A stretch of DNA of 64,000 nucleotides from RDYZ01 sp964518905. Its GTDB lineage: Bacteria > Cyanobacteriota > Cyanobacteriia > Cyanobacteriales > Geitlerinemataceae. Both the position numbers and the translations under genes were made by a program. The stretch spans positions 1-64,000 of the forward strand of contig CAZFJL010000016.1 of assembly GCA_964518905.1 (NCBI GenBank), read 5' to 3'. The first letter of the stretch is position 1; every line of letters starts with the position of its first letter. Under the pieces are notes generated by a model. It was not told the origin of the DNA. It worked only from the letters and a program-made list of their open reading frames with translations, and did no database searches. This document shows, in pieces, positions 60,454 through 64,000 of this stretch.

Positions 60454-62463
60454 TTAGCCGAGAACTTCTTTCGCCTTCGCAACCACGTTCTCAACCGTGA
60501 AACCGAACTCTTGCATGAGCTTGCCGCCCGGAGCCGATGCGCCGAAGGTCTCGATCGAGACACTCGCGCCGCCAGCGCCGACGTACTTCGCCCAGCCCAT
60601 CGAGATACCCGCTTCCACCGAGAGACGCTTGGTCACCGCAGCCGGAAGCACCGACTCTTTGTACTCAGCCGATTGCTCGTCGAACACTTCCCAGCAGGGC
60701 AGCGACACGACACGCACTTTCTTACCTTCTTCGGTCAGCTTCGCAGCGGCATCCACACAGAGGCCAACTTCCGAACCCGTACCGATCAGGATAATATCCG
60801 GCGAATCGCAACCGCAATCAACCGCGATGTAACCACCTTTAGCTCCGTTCTCGATGCTGCTAGCCGCGAGGTTGGGGACACCTTGGCGGGTGAAGGCGAT
60901 CAGCGTCGGGCGGGTGCGGTTTTCGACGGCGACTTTGTAGGCTGCCGAGCATTCGTTACCATCTGCCGGACGGAAGACCATCAGGTTCGGAATCGCACGC
61001 AGCGAGGCGATCGTCTCCACCGGTTGGTGGGTCGGGCCGTCTTCACCGAGGGCGATCGAATCGTGGGTCATGACGTAGATGACGCCCGCTTCGGCCAGGG
61101 CCGAGAGACGGATCGCACCGCGCATGTAGTCCGCGAACACGAGGAAGGTGGCACAGTAGGGGATCAGACCCGAACCGTGGAGCAACATGCCGTTGCAGAT
61201 TGCGCCCATGGCGTGCTCACGGACACCGAAGTGAACGTTACGGTTTTCGTACGCGCCTTTTTGGAAGTCACCGGAGCAGTGCAGCTCGGTGAGGTTCGAG
61301 TGGGTCAGGTCAGCCGAGCCGCCGATCAGTTCGGGGAGGTTCGGAGCCAGCGCGTTGAGGGTATTTTCCGAATGCTTGCGGGTGGCCAGCGATTTGTCTG
61401 CGGGGGTGAGGGTCGGGAGGTCTTTGTCCCAGCCTTCAGGCAGTTTGTTATCGATGAGGCGTTGGAGTTCTGCGCCTTCTGCCGGGTACTTGGTTTTGTA
61501 CTGGGCAAAGGCCGATTCCCATTCGGCTTCGAGGCTTGCACCGTTTTCGACCGCTTTCTTCAGGTAGTCGCGAACTTCCGAAGGAACCTCGAACGGCTCA
61601 TAGCCCCAGCCGAGGTTTTCGCGCGTCAGTTTGATTTCAGCGTCACCGAGTGCCGCGCCGTGAACGCCAGCGGTGTCTTGCTTGTTGGGCGAACCATAGC
61701 CGATCAGGGTTGTGACCTTGATCATCGTCGGTTTGTCGGTGACTTTCTTCGCTTCTTCGATCGCAGCGGCGATCGCGTCGAGGTCGGTGTTGCCGTTCTC
61801 AACGTGGAGCGTATGCCAGCCGTAGGCTTCAAAGCGCTTCGACACATCTTCGGTGAACGACACATCGGTCGAACCGTCGATCGAGATGTGGTTATCGTCG
61901 TAGAGCGCGATCAGCTTGCCGAGACCCCAGTGACCTGCCAGCGAGCAGGCTTCGCCGGAGATACCTTCCATGTTGCAGCCGTCGCCGAGGATAACGTAGG
62001 TGTAGTGGTCTACGACCGTAGCATCGGGCTTGTTGAACTTCGCACCCAGGTGCGCTTCGGCGAGTGCCAGACCTACACCATTACAGATACCTTGACCGAG
62101 GGGGCCAGTTGTAACCTCGATACCTTTGGTTTCAAAGTTCTCGGGGTGTCCGGGTGTGCGCGAACCCCACTGACGGAATTGCTTAATGTCTTCGATCGTT
62201 ACGCTGTCGTAACCGAACAGGTGCAGCAGTGCATATTGCAACATGCAGCCGTGACCGGCGGAGAGAACGAAACGATCGCGGTTGAACCATTTGGGGTTCT
62301 TCGGATTGAACCGCATGAACTTATCCCAAAGGGTAAAGGCCATCGGAGCCGCACCCATGGGCAAACCGGGGTGACCGGAGTTTGCTTTCTGGACGGCGTC
62401 GATCGCCAGAAAGCGAATCGCATTAATGCAAAGTTCTTCGACAGATTGGGTGGCGACAGCCAT
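60454..62463 (-). CDS. tkt: Transketolase
   Basis: A 669-codon (668-residue plus stop) transketolase of the Calvin cycle and pentose phosphate pathway using thiamine diphosphate. N-terminal RFLAIDAVQKANSGHPGLPMGAAPMAFTLW, TPP motif GDGCNMEGISGEA...DDNHISIDG, and the central FGVREHAMGAICNGMLLHGSGLIPYCATFLVFADYMR motif are diagnostic. ATG 62463 (MAVATQSVEELC) is used because the in-frame extension to 62583 has no family match. High expression is likely. A full-length antisense frame (60511-62469) is an artefact of codon bias. Confidence 0.97.
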   Translation of the reverse strand: MAVATQSVEELCINAIRFLAIDAVQKANSGHPGLPMGAAPMAFTLWDKFMRFNPKNPKWFNRDRFVLSAGHGCMLQYALLHLFGYDSVTIEDIKQFRQWGSRTPGHPENFETKGIEVTTGPLGQGICNGVGLALAEAHLGAKFNKPDATVVDHYTYVILGDGCNMEGISGEACSLAGHWGLGKLIALYDDNHISIDGSTDVSFTEDVSKRFEAYGWHTLHVENGNTDLDAIAAAIEEAKKVTDKPTMIKVTTLIGYGSPNKQDTAGVHGAALGDAEIKLTRENLGWGYEPFEVPSEVRDYLKKAVENGASLEAEWESAFAQYKTKYPAEGAELQRLIDNKLPEGWDKDLPTLTPADKSLATRKHSENTLNALAPNLPELIGGSADLTHSNLTELHCSGDFQKGAYENRNVHFGVREHAMGAICNGMLLHGSGLIPYCATFLVFADYMRGAIRLSALAEAGVIYVMTHDSIALGEDGPTHQPVETIASLRAIPNLMVFRPADGNECSAAYKVAVENRTRPTLIAFTRQGVPNLAASSIENGAKGGYIAVDCGCDSPDIILIGTGSEVGLCVDAAAKLTEEGKKVRVVSLPCWEVFDEQSAEYKESVLPAAVTKRLSVEAGISMGWAKYVGAGGASVSIETFGASAPGGKLMQEFGFTVENVVAKAKEVLG

Positions 62464-62849
62464 ATCTAACTCTCTATGATTACAACGGTAGGGCGACAGC
62501 GCATCTCTCTTGAGACTTTGCCGACGGGTGAGCGGGGCTCGACGGAACAGGCTGCGTGTGAGGGCATCCCGCGTTTCCGCCATACGGTTCGTAACAGACG
62601 ATACGTTAAAGGCGACCGAGACGCCAGATAGTGGCGCCGCGATCGACCCTCAAGAATCAATTCAGCTAATCTTGACGTGTGGCGTAAGCAAACGACGGTT
62701 AAAACCCGTACTCGCAAAGGATTGACACCATGATGCCACTAGGGGGATCGGGGGGCAAGACTTCAGATTGATCGAAATTATTTTCGATATGCTACGGGAA
62801 GGCGAAATATCGATCTGAACTATGGACGTACACCGCCTCGTCTTCCTTC

Positions 62850-64000
62850 ATGCTTAACCCAGTCCTTGACTATAACCCCTTCCTGGTGGCTCTCTCTGTC
62901 GGTATCGCGACTTTTGCTGCCTATACTGCCTTTGATACGACCGAATGTGCGACCCAGGTTCGATCGCTAAAACGTCAGATCCTATGGGTGGCGCTCGGTG
63001 GGTTTACCTTGGGCGGCGGCATTTGGTCGATGCACTTTATCGGCATGTTGGCGCTCCACCTGGAGATTCCGGTGCGCTACGACATGACGTTAACTCTGGC
63101 ATCCCTAGCGATCGCCGCTGTTGCCGCTGGGTTTGCCCTATTTCAAGTCGCCCAGCCCGTGTGGAACCTGAGACACCAGGTCGCAGGCGCTGTGATCATG
63201 GGCAGCGCCGTCGCCATGATGCACTACGTCGGTATGGCGGCTATCCACGTCCCGGCAACGATGGAGATGAGCCACAGCATTGTTGCGGTCTCGATTGCGA
63301 TCGCGATCGTCGCATCTGGCGCTGCCCAATGGATTTTGCGCCGATTTGATCAGGTCAGTCATGCCCGTGAACTCTGGCGCTGGTGCGCCTCCCTCGTGAT
63401 GGGTTTAGCCGTCAGCACCATGCACTACACCGCCATGCTAGGCGTTCGCTTTATCCCTGACCCCCAGGCAACTCTATCGATCGGTGACGGTCTCAATGCC
63501 AATCGTCTCGCGGAAATTGTCGGAGCTGGAACCCTGGTCTTTTGCGGTGTCACTTTGGTGATCACCCTCAGTGAACGCCGCCGCGCACTTCAGGCCAGCC
63601 TACTAGAGCTACAAAGCGCCCAAATGCGACTCATTCAAGCCGAAAAGCTCTCTAGCGTCGGTCAACTTTCGGCGGGAATCTCCCACGAAATTAATAATCC
63701 TCTCGCCTTTCTCAGGGGCAACCTGGCCTACCTCGAACTAACCATCAGCGATTTGATTAGTATCGTGACTTTAGTCAGCCAGCACCCGAGCGATCAGCCG
63801 GATGTGATTACGGAAAAACTTGACGACGTTGATTGGGAATTTGTACGCGAAGATTTACCGAAGTCGATCCAGTCGATGCAAAACGGCATCACGCGAATTC
63901 AAGATATTGTTAAGTCGCTAGAGGTGTTTTCGAGCTGTAACGAATCCGAAATTAAATCCGTTGACTTATGCGCTCGCATTGACGATGCGGTAACGCTCTT
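62850..64000 (+). CDS. MHYT-domain sensor histidine kinase, truncated by the window end
   Basis: A frame open from ATG 62850 to the window end (at least 383 residues). Seven hydrophobic helices carry three MHYT-type motifs, SMHFIGMLA, MMHYVGMAA and TMHYTAMLG, a domain proposed to sense O2, CO or NO through copper or similar. It is followed by the kinase dimerisation helix SAGISHEINNPLAFLRGNLAYLE with phospho-acceptor His279 and a long acidic insert, as in the kinase at 438. The ATPase part lies beyond the window. Orphan in this window; divergent from tkt. Confidence 0.9.
   Translation, partial: MLNPVLDYNPFLVALSVGIATFAAYTAFDTTECATQVRSLKRQILWVALGGFTLGGGIWSMHFIGMLALHLEIPVRYDMTLTLASLAIAAVAAGFALFQVAQPVWNLRHQVAGAVIMGSAVAMMHYVGMAAIHVPATMEMSHSIVAVSIAIAIVASGAAQWILRRFDQVSHARELWRWCASLVMGLAVSTMHYTAMLGVRFIPDPQATLSIGDGLNANRLAEIVGAGTLVFCGVTLVITLSERRRALQASLLELQSAQMRLIQAEKLSSVGQLSAGISHEINNPLAFLRGNLAYLELTISDLISIVTLVSQHPSDQPDVITEKLDDVDWEFVREDLPKSIQSMQNGITRIQDIVKSLEVFSSCNESEIKSVDLCARIDDAVTL

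Noticed and set aside
60511..62469. A 652-codon open frame antisense to tkt
   Set aside because: It mirrors the strongly biased codons of transketolase, has no recognisable domain, and begins and ends with the tkt gene. Long antisense frames are expected in GC-rich, highly expressed genes.
1..64000. tRNA, rRNA or tmRNA genes
   Set aside because: No cloverleaf with T-loop GGTTCRA and acceptor pairing, and no conserved rRNA motifs, were found on reading both strands; a covariance search would be needed to be sure.

Overview
The window is chromosomal DNA from a cyanobacterium. It encodes PsbO (photosystem II), NdhM (NDH-1), the tandem-BMC carboxysome shell protein CcmO, a beta-carbonic anhydrase of the CcaA type, the cyanobacterial-type RNA polymerase omega subunit, squalene-hopene cyclase and glycogen synthase. 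The highly iterated palindrome GCGATCGC (HIP1) is scattered through nearly every gene, for example as overlapping copies near 570-586. Base composition is fairly GC-rich with AT-rich islands. No rRNA, tRNA or CRISPR array was seen. The genus cannot be named from this stretch.

Layout. 1-437: a miniature inverted-repeat element with a second element nested inside it. 438-3270: an orphan sensor kinase and a short-chain dehydrogenase. 3347-9966: a surface-glycan or protein-modification block (methyltransferase, sulfotransferase, GT4 glycosyltransferase, 1103-residue TPR-GT41 O-GlcNAc-transferase-like protein). 10075-22303: Uma2, small membrane protein, peroxiredoxin, RTX protein, alpha/beta hydrolase, SbcD, 2OG-Fe(II) oxygenase, RpoZ, TPR protein, CNNM/CorC-like protein, thioredoxin. 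22603-27705: psbO, carbonic anhydrase, lptC, a candidate 31-codon membrane peptide and ccmO. 27750-32846: several uncharacterised proteins and a PAS/GAF/GGDEF diguanylate cyclase. 33854-41316: shc, glgA, a serine protease, rplI and pgm, with two more miniature elements. 41549-47659: TVP38, GT2 and O-methyltransferase genes, a CtpA-type protease, and a fusion of a ProX (betaine-binding) domain with a GluR0-type glutamate-receptor channel. 47739-48985: an IS630-family insertion sequence. 49222-64000: DUF192, ndhM, a DICT/HD protein, a pentapeptide-repeat protein, a TPR-sulfotransferase fusion with an ABC exporter and a HAD hydrolase, a chemoreceptor-like protein, tkt, and an MHYT histidine kinase that runs off the end.

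How the genes fit together. glgA and pgm serve glycogen metabolism, and tkt the Calvin cycle. The carbonic anhydrase and ccmO are satellite CO2-concentrating genes away from a ccm operon. Two sulfotransferases, three glycosyltransferases, an ABC exporter, lptC and shc point to an elaborate, possibly sulfated envelope. Signalling genes (two histidine kinases of one type, a diguanylate cyclase, a DICT/HD protein, an MCP-like protein) have no response regulators beside them.

The most unusual gene is the 727-codon ProX-GluR0 fusion at 45476-47659. It keeps the aromatic-box tryptophans and paired cysteines of betaine-binding ProX as well as the amino-acid-binding residues and TVGYGD filter of GluR0, which suggests a potassium channel with two ligand-binding modules. 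The second theme is repeat biology: at least three miniature elements have unrelated terminal repeats but share one core, one element is nested in another, and the IS630 copy sits in the TA of a dispersed palindromic repeat.
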